A stretch of 64,000 bases of DNA from NCBI GenBank assembly GCA_965203305.1, contig OZ241874.1:496001-560000 (forward strand), written 5' to 3'. The translations under genes and the position numbers were made by a program. This DNA is from Bin80 sp965203305. Lineage in GTDB: Bacteria > Bacteroidota > Rhodothermia > Rhodothermales > Bin80. Shown piece after piece: positions 10,455 through 20,066 of this stretch; the stretch's first letter is position 1, and each line of letters starts with the position of its first letter. The notes below the pieces were generated by a model that was not told the origin of the DNA, did no database searches, and saw only the letters and a program-made list of their open reading frames with translations.

Positions 10455-11905
10455 GTGATCCTTTGTATGATGCTGGGTGTCGGATGAATCGCCGGCATTT
10501 CTTTTCGAAGCTCAGTCTCGGAATCGGGAGTGCGGCCCTTGCCTCTCTGATGGGATGTGTGCATATGCCGGATGAGCAGGCGGCTGCATTGCAGGGGATT
10601 CTGCGCTCCCCACATGTGGCTCCCAGGGCACGACGGGTGATTTACCTGTTCCAGAGCGGCGGGCCGTCGCAGCTGGAACTCTTTGATTACAAACCCGCAC
10701 TGGACTTGCGCCGGGGAGAGGATCTGCCAGAATCTGTCCGCATGGGGCAACGCCTGACCGGCATGACAGCGCACCAGAGTTCTCTGCCCCTGGCCCCCTC
10801 GGTGTACTCATTCGCCCGACATGGAGACAGCGGCGCATGGATCAGTGATCTGCTTCCATACACATCCAGAATTGCGGATGAACTCTGCATTGTACGATCC
10901 ATGTATACCGAAGCGATCAATCACGATCCGGCCATCACATTTTTTCAGACAGGTTCGCAGCTGCCGGGCCGTCCGAGCATGGGTGCCTGGCTGAGTTACG
11001 GACTTGGCAGTTCCAACGAGGACCTGCCAGCGTTCTGTGTGCTCCTGTCGCGTGGACTTCAGCGTCCCCAGCCGATCTACTCCCGCCTGTGGGGAAATGG
11101 ATTTCTGGCTGCGCTGCATCAGGGAGTCAAGTTTCGTGCTGGCGGGGAGCCTGTCCTGTATCTCAACAACCCGCCTGGAATTGATGCCGAAGATCGCCGC
11201 AGCATGCTCAGACAGCTGGCCCGCCTCAATGAGATGCATTTCCATACAAGCGGAGATCCTGCCATTCAGTCAAGGATTGCCCAGTATGAAATGGCCTACC
11301 GAATGCAAACCTCGGTGCCGGAGGTCACGGATCTGTCAGATGAACCGGAGTCCACATTTGAACTCTACGGGGAAGATGCCCGCATTCCGGGAACCTATGC
11401 GGCCAACTGCCTTCTGGCTCGTCGTCTGGCCGAGCGTGATGTACGCTTCATCCAGCTCTACCACATGGGATGGGACCAGCACGGAAACTTGCCACAGGAT
11501 ATTGCACTTCAGTGCAAGGATACCGATCAGCCGTCCGCAGCCCTGGTCACAGACCTGAAGCAGCGGGGGCTGCTGGAAGACACGCTGGTCATCTGGGGCG
11601 GAGAGTTCGGGCGCACAAACTATTCGCAGGGTGCGCTCACGGAAACCAGCTATGGGCGCGATCATCATCCGCGATGCTTTACCATCTGGATGGCGGGGGG
11701 AGGTACCAAGCCCGGACTCACCTACGGGGCAACGGATGAGTTTGGATACAATATTACGGAGGATCCTGTTCATGTCCATGATTTTCAGGCAACCCTGATG
11801 TATCTTCTGGGTATTGACCATGAGCGGCTTGCCTTCAGGTATCAGGGCCGCCGCTTTCGACTGACGGATGTGCACGGAAAAGTTGTAACCCCGCTGATCG
11901 CATGA
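10451..11905 (+). CDS. DUF1501 protein with Tat signal
   Basis: This 484-residue DUF1501 protein belongs to a family related to the alkaline phosphatase/sulfatase fold. The N-terminus MNRRHFFSK begins at ATG 10484 and has the twin-arginine pattern followed by a hydrophobic stretch and an LMGC lipobox, so the product is probably a Tat-exported lipoprotein. ATG 10484 may be the true start rather than 10451. Metal-site-like motifs include GWDQHG, WGGEFGRT and GRDHHP. The gene overlaps the upstream cytochrome gene and the downstream one by 4 bp each, so translation is coupled. DUF1501 genes are known to pair with DUF1549/DUF1553 genes; the reaction is not established. Confidence 0.92.
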   Translation: MSDPLYDAGCRMNRRHFFSKLSLGIGSAALASLMGCVHMPDEQAAALQGILRSPHVAPRARRVIYLFQSGGPSQLELFDYKPALDLRRGEDLPESVRMGQRLTGMTAHQSSLPLAPSVYSFARHGDSGAWISDLLPYTSRIADELCIVRSMYTEAINHDPAITFFQTGSQLPGRPSMGAWLSYGLGSSNEDLPAFCVLLSRGLQRPQPIYSRLWGNGFLAALHQGVKFRAGGEPVLYLNNPPGIDAEDRRSMLRQLARLNEMHFHTSGDPAIQSRIAQYEMAYRMQTSVPEVTDLSDEPESTFELYGEDARIPGTYAANCLLARRLAERDVRFIQLYHMGWDQHGNLPQDIALQCKDTDQPSAALVTDLKQRGLLEDTLVIWGGEFGRTNYSQGALTETSYGRDHHPRCFTIWMAGGGTKPGLTYGATDEFGYNITEDPVHVHDFQATLMYLLGIDHERLAFRYQGRRFRLTDVHGKVVTPLIA

Positions 11906-14373
11906 ACTGGTTTTATTTCGGCCCTGTCTGGTTCATCATCCTTGCGCTGATGTCGGGGGGATGTGGCCGTACCCCGAAAATCAGTTTTAACGAACAGATC
12001 CGTCCGATCTTGAATGAGCGATGTGTGGACTGTCACGGAGGAATCCGGCGACAGGGGGATTTGAGCTTGCTGTTTCGGCACGAGGCCCTGGCGGTTGCTG
12101 AATCCGGGGAACGGGCGATTGTACCATTTGAACCTGCAAAGAGCGAGCTTCTGCGCCGCGTCATGCATGCGGATTCTGCCCATCGCATGCCGAAAGATGA
12201 TCTGCCCCTTACGTCTGAAGAAATCCAGACGCTCCGCACCTGGATTGAGCAGGGGGCAGAGTGGGAGGATCACTGGGCGTATGTATTTCCCGAACGCCCT
12301 GAATTGCCGGATGTATCGGATCCCGACTGGATTCGCAGGCCAATGGATCACTTCGTCCTTGCGCGACTGGATCAGGTTGGCCTGGCTCCACAGCCAGAGG
12401 CAGACTGTCCCGTACTGGTTCGTCGGGTCACACTGGATCTTACCGGGCTGCCCCCTGCTCCCGCAGATGTAGAACGGGTTTGTGGGGAAAAGAGCCAGAA
12501 GTATGAAACCTATGTGGATACGCTGCTCGCCTCTCCCGTGTATGGGGAACGCTGGGCCTCCATGTGGCTGGATCTGGCACGGTATGCCGACTCCAAGGGG
12601 TACGAGAAGGATGTGGGACGAAGCATTTGGCGGTATCGGGACTGGGTGATCCGGGCATTCAATGAAGACATGCCGTTTGACCGGTTTACGATTGAGCAGC
12701 TGGCGGGGGACCTGTTGCCGGATCCGACGGAAAGTCAGCTGATTGCGACGGCATTTCATCGGAATACGATGACGAACACGGAAGGGGGGACGGATGACGA
12801 GGAGTTCCGCGTGGCCGCCGTGATTGATCGCGTCAACACGACCTGGGAAGTCTGGCAGGGGACCTCCTTTGCCTGCGTCCAGTGTCACGGACATCCGTAC
12901 GATCCGTTTGTGCATGCAGAGTACTTCGAATTCTTTGCCTTCTTTAACAGTACTGCTGACCGTGATCTTGACAATGACTACCCGACTCTTCCGTTGTTTG
13001 AGCCGGGGGCAGCTGCCAATGGAGATGCTCTGGTCCGCGAGATTGCCGGGCTGGAGGAGTCCATGATTGCCCGGGTCCGGTCTGATACGCTGGCAGATGT
13101 GCGTCGCGCTTGGGAAACTGCCCTGGATCAGCCGGAAGTGATTGGACGGGTCCGGCTGATGTTGCAGAACGAAGTGAAGCGGGTCGTTGCCATTCCCGAA
13201 GAAGATCGGGGAGAGGCACAGCGATGGACACTGGATCATGTGTATGCCTATCTGACAGATGATCCGGCCGTTGTGCGTCTGCGGGCGGAGAAGGAGGAGA
13301 AAGAGCGGGAGCTGCAGGCACTGAATCCGGTCTATACGCCAGTTATGAGGGAGTTGCCGTTTCAGCGGCAAACGCATGTTCTGGAGCGGGGCAGTTTTCT
13401 CCTGAGAGGTGACAGGGTGTACCCGGATACCCCGGATGTATTGCCGGGTATGCCAGATGATGCCCCCCGCAACCGTTTGGGGATGGCGAGATGGCTTGTC
13501 AGCGGTGAAAATCCGCTCACGGCACGGGTCATTGTGAATCGGTTCTGGGAACAAATTTTTGGAACCGGGCTGGTGGAATCCCTGGAAGACTTTGGAACGC
13601 AGGGGCTGGGACGCTCACACCCGGACCTGCTGGATTATCTGGCAGTCAGTTTTGTAGAGGACCACAACTGGAGCATCAAATCTTTCCTGGGATCCGTTGT
13701 TCGTTCTGCAACCTATCGCCAGTCCTCCCGCGTGACGGATGAACTCAGGCAACTGGATCCCCATAATCGAATGTTGGCGAGAGGCCCCCGCTTCCGGCTC
13801 AGTGCGGAGCAGATCCGGGACCAGGCGTTGCAGGTGAGCGGACTTTTAAGCTCCCGAATGTACGGACCAAGTGTCATGCCTCCCCAGCCGGAAGGAATCT
13901 GGAAGAATCCGTACGACAGCCGGAAGTGGCAGACCAGTGAAGGGCAAGATCGCTACAGACGTGCGATATACACATACTGGAGGCGGACCATTCCGTATCC
14001 GTCCATGGCCACATTTGACAGCCCAAGTCGAGAGTTCTGCGTGTCCAGGAGAATTCGAACGAACACTCCTCTGCAGGCACTGGTCTCGCTGAATGACCCG
14101 GTGTTCGTAGAAGCAGCGCGGGCTCTGGCACAGCGGATGCTCCGCGCGGAGCATCCCATTGCCACGGGATATGCGTACGCGATGGGAGTGGCACCAGAGT
14201 CCGAGGTTCTGGATATATTGATGCCGCTGTACACAGACGCACTTGCTCACTATACATTAAACAGCGAAGGCACTGCCCGATTCACCGGAGATTCCGAATC
14301 CAGCGAGCTGGCGGCACTGAGTGTTGTTGCCAGTGCAATTCTGAATATGGACCAGTTTCTGACAAAAGAATAA
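11902..14373 (+). CDS. PSD1-type cytochrome c lipoprotein (DUF1549/DUF1553), second copy
   Basis: This 823-residue paralogue of the gene at 7323 lacks the LamG insert. The N-terminus is a lipoprotein signal with SGGC at residues 18-21. The heme motif CVDCHG is at 41-46 and a second, CVQCHG, near residue 325. DUF1549 (about 120-330) and DUF1553 (about 510-800) are both present. The start overlaps the DUF1501 stop (ATGA at 11902). The lack of the LamG domain next to a copy that has it suggests that the two pairs serve different substrates. This is inference from domain content; the family has no settled biochemical role. Confidence 0.93.
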   Translation: MNWFYFGPVWFIILALMSGGCGRTPKISFNEQIRPILNERCVDCHGGIRRQGDLSLLFRHEALAVAESGERAIVPFEPAKSELLRRVMHADSAHRMPKDDLPLTSEEIQTLRTWIEQGAEWEDHWAYVFPERPELPDVSDPDWIRRPMDHFVLARLDQVGLAPQPEADCPVLVRRVTLDLTGLPPAPADVERVCGEKSQKYETYVDTLLASPVYGERWASMWLDLARYADSKGYEKDVGRSIWRYRDWVIRAFNEDMPFDRFTIEQLAGDLLPDPTESQLIATAFHRNTMTNTEGGTDDEEFRVAAVIDRVNTTWEVWQGTSFACVQCHGHPYDPFVHAEYFEFFAFFNSTADRDLDNDYPTLPLFEPGAAANGDALVREIAGLEESMIARVRSDTLADVRRAWETALDQPEVIGRVRLMLQNEVKRVVAIPEEDRGEAQRWTLDHVYAYLTDDPAVVRLRAEKEEKERELQALNPVYTPVMRELPFQRQTHVLERGSFLLRGDRVYPDTPDVLPGMPDDAPRNRLGMARWLVSGENPLTARVIVNRFWEQIFGTGLVESLEDFGTQGLGRSHPDLLDYLAVSFVEDHNWSIKSFLGSVVRSATYRQSSRVTDELRQLDPHNRMLARGPRFRLSAEQIRDQALQVSGLLSSRMYGPSVMPPQPEGIWKNPYDSRKWQTSEGQDRYRRAIYTYWRRTIPYPSMATFDSPSREFCVSRRIRTNTPLQALVSLNDPVFVEAARALAQRMLRAEHPIATGYAYAMGVAPESEVLDILMPLYTDALAHYTLNSEGTARFTGDSESSELAALSVVASAILNMDQFLTKE

Positions 14374-14422
14374 ATTGTTACCGATTAAGGCATACAGCTC
14401 ACTCTAGCGAACCGGTACAGCC

Positions 14423-15865
14423 ATGAGTCTGATCAATGAAGCCCGGGACAGGCATCTGGAGCACATCACGCGCCGGCATTTTCTAAAATCCGCAGGTGCA
14501 GGGCTGGGGGCCATTGCATTCTCATCCCTTGGAGCGGCCGCTGCGTCCTCGTCTGTTCCCTTTGGTCCGCACTTTACTCCAGCCGCGAAACGGGTCATCT
14601 TCCTGCATATGGCGGGAGGGCCGTCTCCGCTTGAGCTGTTTGATTACAAGCCGGAGCTGGCCCGACTGGATGGTCAGGACTGTCCAGAATCCCTTCTGGA
14701 GGGGAAGAGATTCGCGTTTATTCGGGGTGTCCCGAAGATGCTTGGTCCGCAGGCAACTTTTCGGCAGCACGGGGAGTCAGGGGCATGGATTTCGGATCAT
14801 CTGCCGCACCTCGGGAGCGTAGTGGACAAGATCGCCTTCCTGAAAGCCATGCATACGGATGAGTTCAACCACGCTCCGGCACAGCTTCTGGTGCACTCCG
14901 GCAGCCCCCGGCTTGGTCGTCCCAGTATGGGATCATGGGTTACCTACGGGCTCGGCAGCGAAAACGAGAATCTCCCCTCCTTTGTCGTGCTGCTCTCCGG
15001 CGGAGCTGCACCGGATGCGGGAGCCAGTGTGTACGGAAGCGGCTTCCTTCCCACGGTCTATCAGGGAGTGCAATGCAGGACCAAGGGAGATCCGGTTCTG
15101 TTTCTGGGAAATCCGGACGGAGTCCCGCGCAGTTTGCGGCGCAAGTCCATTGATGCGATCAATGCCATAAACAGGCAACAGCATGAGGAGGTTGGGGATC
15201 CAGAAATTCTGACCCGCATTGCGCAATACGAGATGGCATTCCGGATGCAGGCATCCGTCCCGGAGGCAATGGATATCAGCAAAGAGCCGGAGTATATCCA
15301 TGAGATGTACGGCACAGAGCCGGGAGAGACAGCATTTAGCAACAACTGCCTCCTGGCGCGGAGGCTGGCGGAACGTGGAGTTCGGTTTGTCCAGTTGTTT
15401 CACTGGGGCTGGGACTCGCACGGAGCGGGCGAAAACGAGGCACTGAATGGCGGGTTTCTGAGACGCTGCCAGGAAACGGACCGGCCAGTGGCTGCGCTCC
15501 TGCATGATCTGGAGCAGCGGGGGCTTCTGGAAGAAACGCTGGTGATCTGGGGCGGGGAGTTCGGGCGCACTCCGATGCTGGAGAATCGCACGGGTACAGA
15601 CAACCCCTTTGTGGGACGAGATCATCACAGTGATGTCTATACCATGTGGATGGCAGGCGGCGGAGTTCAGGGCGGGATTACCCATGGCGAAACAGACGAG
15701 ATCGGCTACAGTGCCGTGAGTGGCCGTGTACATGTCCATGACCTTCAGGCCACAATTCTGCATCTGCTGGGATTCGACCATTTGCGGCTGACCTATCCGT
15801 TCCAGGGCCGGGACTTCCGTCTGACGGATGTGCATGGTCACGTTGTGCGGGAAGTGCTGGCCTGA
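14423..15865 (+). CDS. DUF1501 protein with Tat signal, second copy
   Basis: This 480-residue DUF1501 protein is a paralogue of the product at 10451. A clear twin-arginine signal (ITRRHFLKSAGAGLGAIAF, starting at residue 15) directs export of a folded protein. It shares GWDSHG, WGGEFGRT and GRDHHS with the first copy. It lies 49 bp behind the second PSD1 gene, the only real gap in the operon. Its stop overlaps the next start by one base (TGATG at 15863-15867). No lipobox is evident, unlike the first copy, so it may be soluble in the periplasm. Family assignment is firm, function open. Confidence 0.92.
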   Translation: MSLINEARDRHLEHITRRHFLKSAGAGLGAIAFSSLGAAAASSSVPFGPHFTPAAKRVIFLHMAGGPSPLELFDYKPELARLDGQDCPESLLEGKRFAFIRGVPKMLGPQATFRQHGESGAWISDHLPHLGSVVDKIAFLKAMHTDEFNHAPAQLLVHSGSPRLGRPSMGSWVTYGLGSENENLPSFVVLLSGGAAPDAGASVYGSGFLPTVYQGVQCRTKGDPVLFLGNPDGVPRSLRRKSIDAINAINRQQHEEVGDPEILTRIAQYEMAFRMQASVPEAMDISKEPEYIHEMYGTEPGETAFSNNCLLARRLAERGVRFVQLFHWGWDSHGAGENEALNGGFLRRCQETDRPVAALLHDLEQRGLLEETLVIWGGEFGRTPMLENRTGTDNPFVGRDHHSDVYTMWMAGGGVQGGITHGETDEIGYSAVSGRVHVHDLQATILHLLGFDHLRLTYPFQGRDFRLTDVHGHVVREVLA

Positions 15866-17391
15866 TGAAAACTCCGTTCATGAAGCAATCCCTGTTCTGG
15901 CTGTGCATTGGACTTGGGTTTGTGGTATTCATGCTGATTGCGGTCCCCGGGGACGGGCAGCCAAGTGATTTCAGCCTGTTTCTGGGGCGGTTCCATCCAC
16001 TGGTGGTTCATCTGCCGATTGGCATCCTGCTGGCAGCAGTTCTTCTGGAGGGACTGTCTCGCATTCCCGCATTCAGGGGACGCTATGACACAGGAATTCT
16101 TGCCCTGTTGTATATCGGGTTCTGGAGTTCCATTCTGGCGGTGGCAGCCGGCCTGTATCTGGCACAGGGAGGGGGATATGCCGCAGAGGAGCTCATGTGG
16201 CACAAGCGCATGGGAGTTCTGGTGGTGCTGTTCGCCTCTCTGGCGTATCTGTACAAGGCATGGCCCGGCCTTTCGGAGCACTGGTTCAAACGCTGGGAGC
16301 GTCGGGTGTACGGGATTGCGCTGGGACTTGTGCTGCTGGCCGTCGGGGTTACGGGGCATCTGGGAGGAGTCCTGACGCATGGACCGGACTACCTGACCCG
16401 CTATCTGCCTGACGGGGTCCGCCAGGTTGCAGGATTGCCAAAAAAAGCCGATATCGGACGGCTTCAACTGGAGAATCCAGCCGAAACCACGGTGTATGCA
16501 GCACTGGTCGCTCCGATCCTGGAATCCAGGTGTGTTGCCTGTCATAACGCATCGGTTCAGCGGGGCGGGTTGCGCCTGGATGAACCCGAGTTCATTACAG
16601 AGGGAGGAGACAGTGGCCCCGTGATTGTGGCGGGACATGCGCAGGAGAGTGAACTGATCTATCGCATCTGGCTGCCCGCGGTCTCAAGTGATCGTATGCC
16701 TCCCGAAGAAAGCCCGCAGCTTTCGATTGCCGAGGCGGAGCTTCTGCGGTGGTGGATTGATGCCGGGGCATCCTTTGAAGAACTCTTGCCGGATGCAGAA
16801 TGGTCCCCTGCGGCGCAGACGATTGTGGACTATATGGGGCTGAGCGAAATCCAGACGGGCATTTTTGCTCTGGAGACACCTCCGCCAGACTCCATGGATA
16901 TTGTTGCACTTGCCAGTCTGGGACTGTCCGTAACTCCTTTAGCCGAAGATGAGCCCTACCTGCAGGTGCGCTGTGTGAACCCGCAGGCATGTACGGATGC
17001 AGAAAGACTGCAGGAAGCACTTTTAAATCTCTCCCCGAATATTGCATGGCTTGATCTTGGACGCTCTTCGGCAGGCAATGATCTGGTATCGGTGGTTGCA
17101 GACCTGCCGCACATCACGCGCCTGCATCTGCAACAGACTTCCGTGACAGATCCAGCCCTTTCTCATCTGAGTGGTCTGGAATATCTGGAGTATCTGAATC
17201 TGTATGGAACCGCGATTACGGATTCCGGGCTGGTTCATCTGGAAAGCCTGCCTGCACTCAAATCTCTCTACATCTGGCAGACCGGGACTACGGAGGAGGG
17301 GGTTGCCCGCTTGCAGTCTGCTCTTCCCGATCTTTACATCAACACAGGACTGAGTCTGACTCCCGCCAGCCCCGATTCAACGGCTTCCTGA
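15865..17391 (+). CDS. DUF2231 membrane / cytochrome c / LRR fusion
   Basis: This 508-residue protein has three parts. An N-terminal membrane domain of about five helices (residues 1-180, containing FHPLVVHLPIG) fits DUF2231. A planctomycete-type cytochrome domain follows with CVACHN near residue 222. A short leucine-rich repeat tail (about 390-495) closes the protein. It is the last gene of the operon and is translationally coupled to the DUF1501 gene by a TGATG overlap. A membrane-embedded cytochrome at the end of two PSD1/DUF1501 pairs is a plausible electron outlet to the inner membrane, but that is inference. The domain order is typical of this gene neighbourhood in planctomycetes and FCB bacteria. 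Confidence 0.88.
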   Translation: MKTPFMKQSLFWLCIGLGFVVFMLIAVPGDGQPSDFSLFLGRFHPLVVHLPIGILLAAVLLEGLSRIPAFRGRYDTGILALLYIGFWSSILAVAAGLYLAQGGGYAAEELMWHKRMGVLVVLFASLAYLYKAWPGLSEHWFKRWERRVYGIALGLVLLAVGVTGHLGGVLTHGPDYLTRYLPDGVRQVAGLPKKADIGRLQLENPAETTVYAALVAPILESRCVACHNASVQRGGLRLDEPEFITEGGDSGPVIVAGHAQESELIYRIWLPAVSSDRMPPEESPQLSIAEAELLRWWIDAGASFEELLPDAEWSPAAQTIVDYMGLSEIQTGIFALETPPPDSMDIVALASLGLSVTPLAEDEPYLQVRCVNPQACTDAERLQEALLNLSPNIAWLDLGRSSAGNDLVSVVADLPHITRLHLQQTSVTDPALSHLSGLEYLEYLNLYGTAITDSGLVHLESLPALKSLYIWQTGTTEEGVARLQSALPDLYINTGLSLTPASPDSTAS

Positions 17392-17432
17392 ATCGCAGAG
17401 ATTCTGAAGGGTCTGTGTGTCCCCCCTTGATC

Positions 17433-17526
17433 CTTTTGCAAAAATCCCGAAGGACAGAGAAAAGTCGCTCTGGGAGTGCTTGCAGTCGCATTGAATCAGG
17501 CATAAATATATTTTTGCAAGAGCTTC
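17433..17526 (+). repeat. Intergenic repeat copy
   Basis: It runs from TTTTGCAAAAATCCCGAAGG through CGCTCTGGGAGTGCTTGCAG to TTTTTGCAAGAGCTTC and is the plus-strand counterpart of the copies at 1385-1580. It lies between the cytochrome operon and the TonB receptor gene, in the receptor's leader region. A short open frame runs through it and joins the receptor frame, but it is not needed for the receptor. Confidence 0.6.
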
Positions 17527-17609
17527 CTCCTGTATGTGGCACCGTTTTTGCGAGAGTTCAGATCAGCGAACAAAAATTTGTTATTCTCCAGGCACTAACC
17601 TCATCATTC

Positions 17610-19964
17610 ATGCGCTATATGATCAGCCTGATTGCCGCTTGTATATGTCTCCAGGTCGCATCTGCACAGGAGAGTCCAATTACCGTCAGCGGGACGGTCA
17701 CCGACTCGGAAACCGGCGAACTGATTGTCGGTGCTGCGCTGTACGAGGTAAACCAGGAAGTTGGGGCAACGACCAATCAATACGGCTATTACAGCCTGAC
17801 GCTGTCTGGAGACAGTGTGCGCGTGGTTGTCAGTCATGTTGCCTACAGTCCGCAGGTGCTGACGTTCGCTTCTCAGGAAAACCTTGTGCTTGACATCTCG
17901 CTAGACCCGGTTACACTGGCTCTGGGGGAGGTGGAAGTGACTGCCCCGGTTGAATCTGCCCTTCAGACCACACAGATGAGCGGGGTTACCATCCCGGTGC
18001 AGGATGTGGAAAACCTTCCAACCCTTCTTGGGGAATCGGATGTTCTGCGCATTATACAACTGATGCCCGGGGTGCAGTCTGGGGCAGAAGGCTCCTCTGG
18101 ACTCTATGTACGCGGCGGCGGCCCGGATCAGAACCTCTATCTCCTGGATGGCACGCAAGTCTATAATCCCAGCCATCTGTTTGGATTCCTGGGGACATTC
18201 AATTCGGATGCAATCAAGGATGTCCGTGTGCTCAAAGGGGGATTTCCTGCCCGGTACGGGGGGAGGCTATCGTCCGTGATTGACTTGACCATGAAAGAGG
18301 GGAACATGAAGCAGTTTTCGGGGACGGGATCGGTTGGACTCCTTGCGTCCCGGATCACACTGGAGGGGCCAATAAGGCGGGATCAGTCTTCTTTTCTGGT
18401 CACTGCCCGCCGATCCTATGCGGATCTGCTCGTCCGTCCGTTTCTGAATCGGGAGGAGGAGGATGCCGGGTACTTTTTCTACGATTTCAATGCCAAGGCC
18501 AATGTAATTCTCAGTCCTAGGGACCGGCTGTATCTGAGCGGTTATGCGGGGAGGGACCGTCTGTTCGCGCACAACTATGAACCCGACGGGACGGAAGCAG
18601 ATGAGGGATGGCTGGGGTGGAGAAATCTGACGACTACGGTGCGGTGGAATCACATCTTTGGAGCACGAATGTTTTCGAATGTCGTGGTTGGATATACAGA
18701 TTATGCGCTGCGAGTGACCAATGAGTTCCGGTACCGTTCCAGAAAGGGGGTAAATCAACTGTACAGGGATTCCTATCACTCCGGCATTCGCGACCTGCAT
18801 GCACGGGCAGACATGGAATTTATCCCCAATGCGTCCCACAGCATTCGCTTTGGTGCGAGCGCAATACAGCACAGATTTCTTACGGGTGCTTATGAGAGCA
18901 TCACGCGAGTTGGCGAGACACTTGAGGATTCCACCGCCTCTCCGAATCGCCGCTCCCGTGGAGAGGAGTTTCAGGCATATCTGGAAGATGACTGGCGGCT
19001 GAGTTCCCGGGTGCGTCTGAACCTTGGCGTTCACGCGTCAGGGTTCCGCATGGACGGAAAAACCTATATATCCCTTGAGCCGCGCATTGCGACGCTGCTG
19101 CGTCTCCGATCAAACACAAGCCTGAAGGCTTCCCTGGTCTACATGCAGCAATACATTCATTTGCTGGCGACCACAAGCGGTCTGTCCTTGCCAACGGATC
19201 TGTGGGTTCCTGCAACCTCCAAGGTCCGTCCCCAGAAATCATGGCAGGTAGCCACAGGAGTGGTTCAGACGCTGTCGGATGGCGGGTTTGAGCTGTCGCT
19301 GGAAGGGTATTACAAACAGATGGACAACCTGATTGAGTACGAAGAGGGGGCGGACTATTTTGATGCCACCTTTGGGGACTGGGAAGACCGTGTCGTTTCC
19401 GGGCGCGGGGTTGCCTATGGGGGGGAGCTGTTTCTTCAGAAAAAGACAGGACGCACAACGGGCTGGCTCGGGTATACACTTTCCTGGAGCCGGCGAAAGT
19501 TTGACGAGATTAATCGCGGAAAATGGTTTCCCTACCGATATGATCGCCGTCATGATGCAGCTCTGGTAATCACGCACAAGCTCAATCCGCTGCTTGATTT
19601 CAGTGCGTCCTGGATTTACGGCACAGGACAGGCAGTTACGATGCCGGTCGGATTTATTCTCTCGGAGCGGGTGGGATCTTTTGCATTTCCGTGGACAAGG
19701 GACGGACAGCAGGAGCTGTATCGTGTACAGAGTTCCCGCAACGGTGTACGGATGCCAGCCTATCATCGGCTGGATCTTGGCATGCGGATTCATAGAATGG
19801 GCCCCCGTCTGCGGCGCACCCTTTCGTTTGGAGTGCACAATGCGTACAACCGTAAGAATGCCATGAGCATTTATGCGACTCGTGACGAGAACGACAAGTT
19901 CATCTTCAAGAAATTCTCGCTCATTCCGATTGTCCCTTCTATCAGCTATCAGGTATCCTTCTAG
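17610..19964 (+). CDS. TonB-dependent outer-membrane receptor
   Basis: This ~784-residue SusC/CirA-like receptor has a signal peptide ending near ASAQ. A carboxypeptidase-regulatory-like beta domain (about residues 25-105, VSGTVTDSETGE) is followed by a plug domain (about 115-230, VRGGGPDQNLYLLDG) and a C-terminal beta barrel ending in an aromatic residue (YQVSF). Such receptors import ligands across the outer membrane with energy from TonB. The start ATG 17610 was chosen because it places the signal peptide first; an open frame extends upstream through the intergenic repeat but has no protein-like character. The next gene encodes a DUF4249 lipoprotein, the usual partner in this group. The ligand cannot be read from the sequence. 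Confidence 0.92.
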   Translation: MRYMISLIAACICLQVASAQESPITVSGTVTDSETGELIVGAALYEVNQEVGATTNQYGYYSLTLSGDSVRVVVSHVAYSPQVLTFASQENLVLDISLDPVTLALGEVEVTAPVESALQTTQMSGVTIPVQDVENLPTLLGESDVLRIIQLMPGVQSGAEGSSGLYVRGGGPDQNLYLLDGTQVYNPSHLFGFLGTFNSDAIKDVRVLKGGFPARYGGRLSSVIDLTMKEGNMKQFSGTGSVGLLASRITLEGPIRRDQSSFLVTARRSYADLLVRPFLNREEEDAGYFFYDFNAKANVILSPRDRLYLSGYAGRDRLFAHNYEPDGTEADEGWLGWRNLTTTVRWNHIFGARMFSNVVVGYTDYALRVTNEFRYRSRKGVNQLYRDSYHSGIRDLHARADMEFIPNASHSIRFGASAIQHRFLTGAYESITRVGETLEDSTASPNRRSRGEEFQAYLEDDWRLSSRVRLNLGVHASGFRMDGKTYISLEPRIATLLRLRSNTSLKASLVYMQQYIHLLATTSGLSLPTDLWVPATSKVRPQKSWQVATGVVQTLSDGGFELSLEGYYKQMDNLIEYEEGADYFDATFGDWEDRVVSGRGVAYGGELFLQKKTGRTTGWLGYTLSWSRRKFDEINRGKWFPYRYDRRHDAALVITHKLNPLLDFSASWIYGTGQAVTMPVGFILSERVGSFAFPWTRDGQQELYRVQSSRNGVRMPAYHRLDLGMRIHRMGPRLRRTLSFGVHNAYNRKNAMSIYATRDENDKFIFKKFSLIPIVPSISYQVSF

Positions 19965-20066
19965 GTTCGCGCCAGAACAGATGCAGATGCCCTTTCCCCA
20001 TTTTGTTCTTCGCAGATACGGATGTCAATTTTAACAGGAGAGTTCGCAAGGTCAAACAAAAACAGG

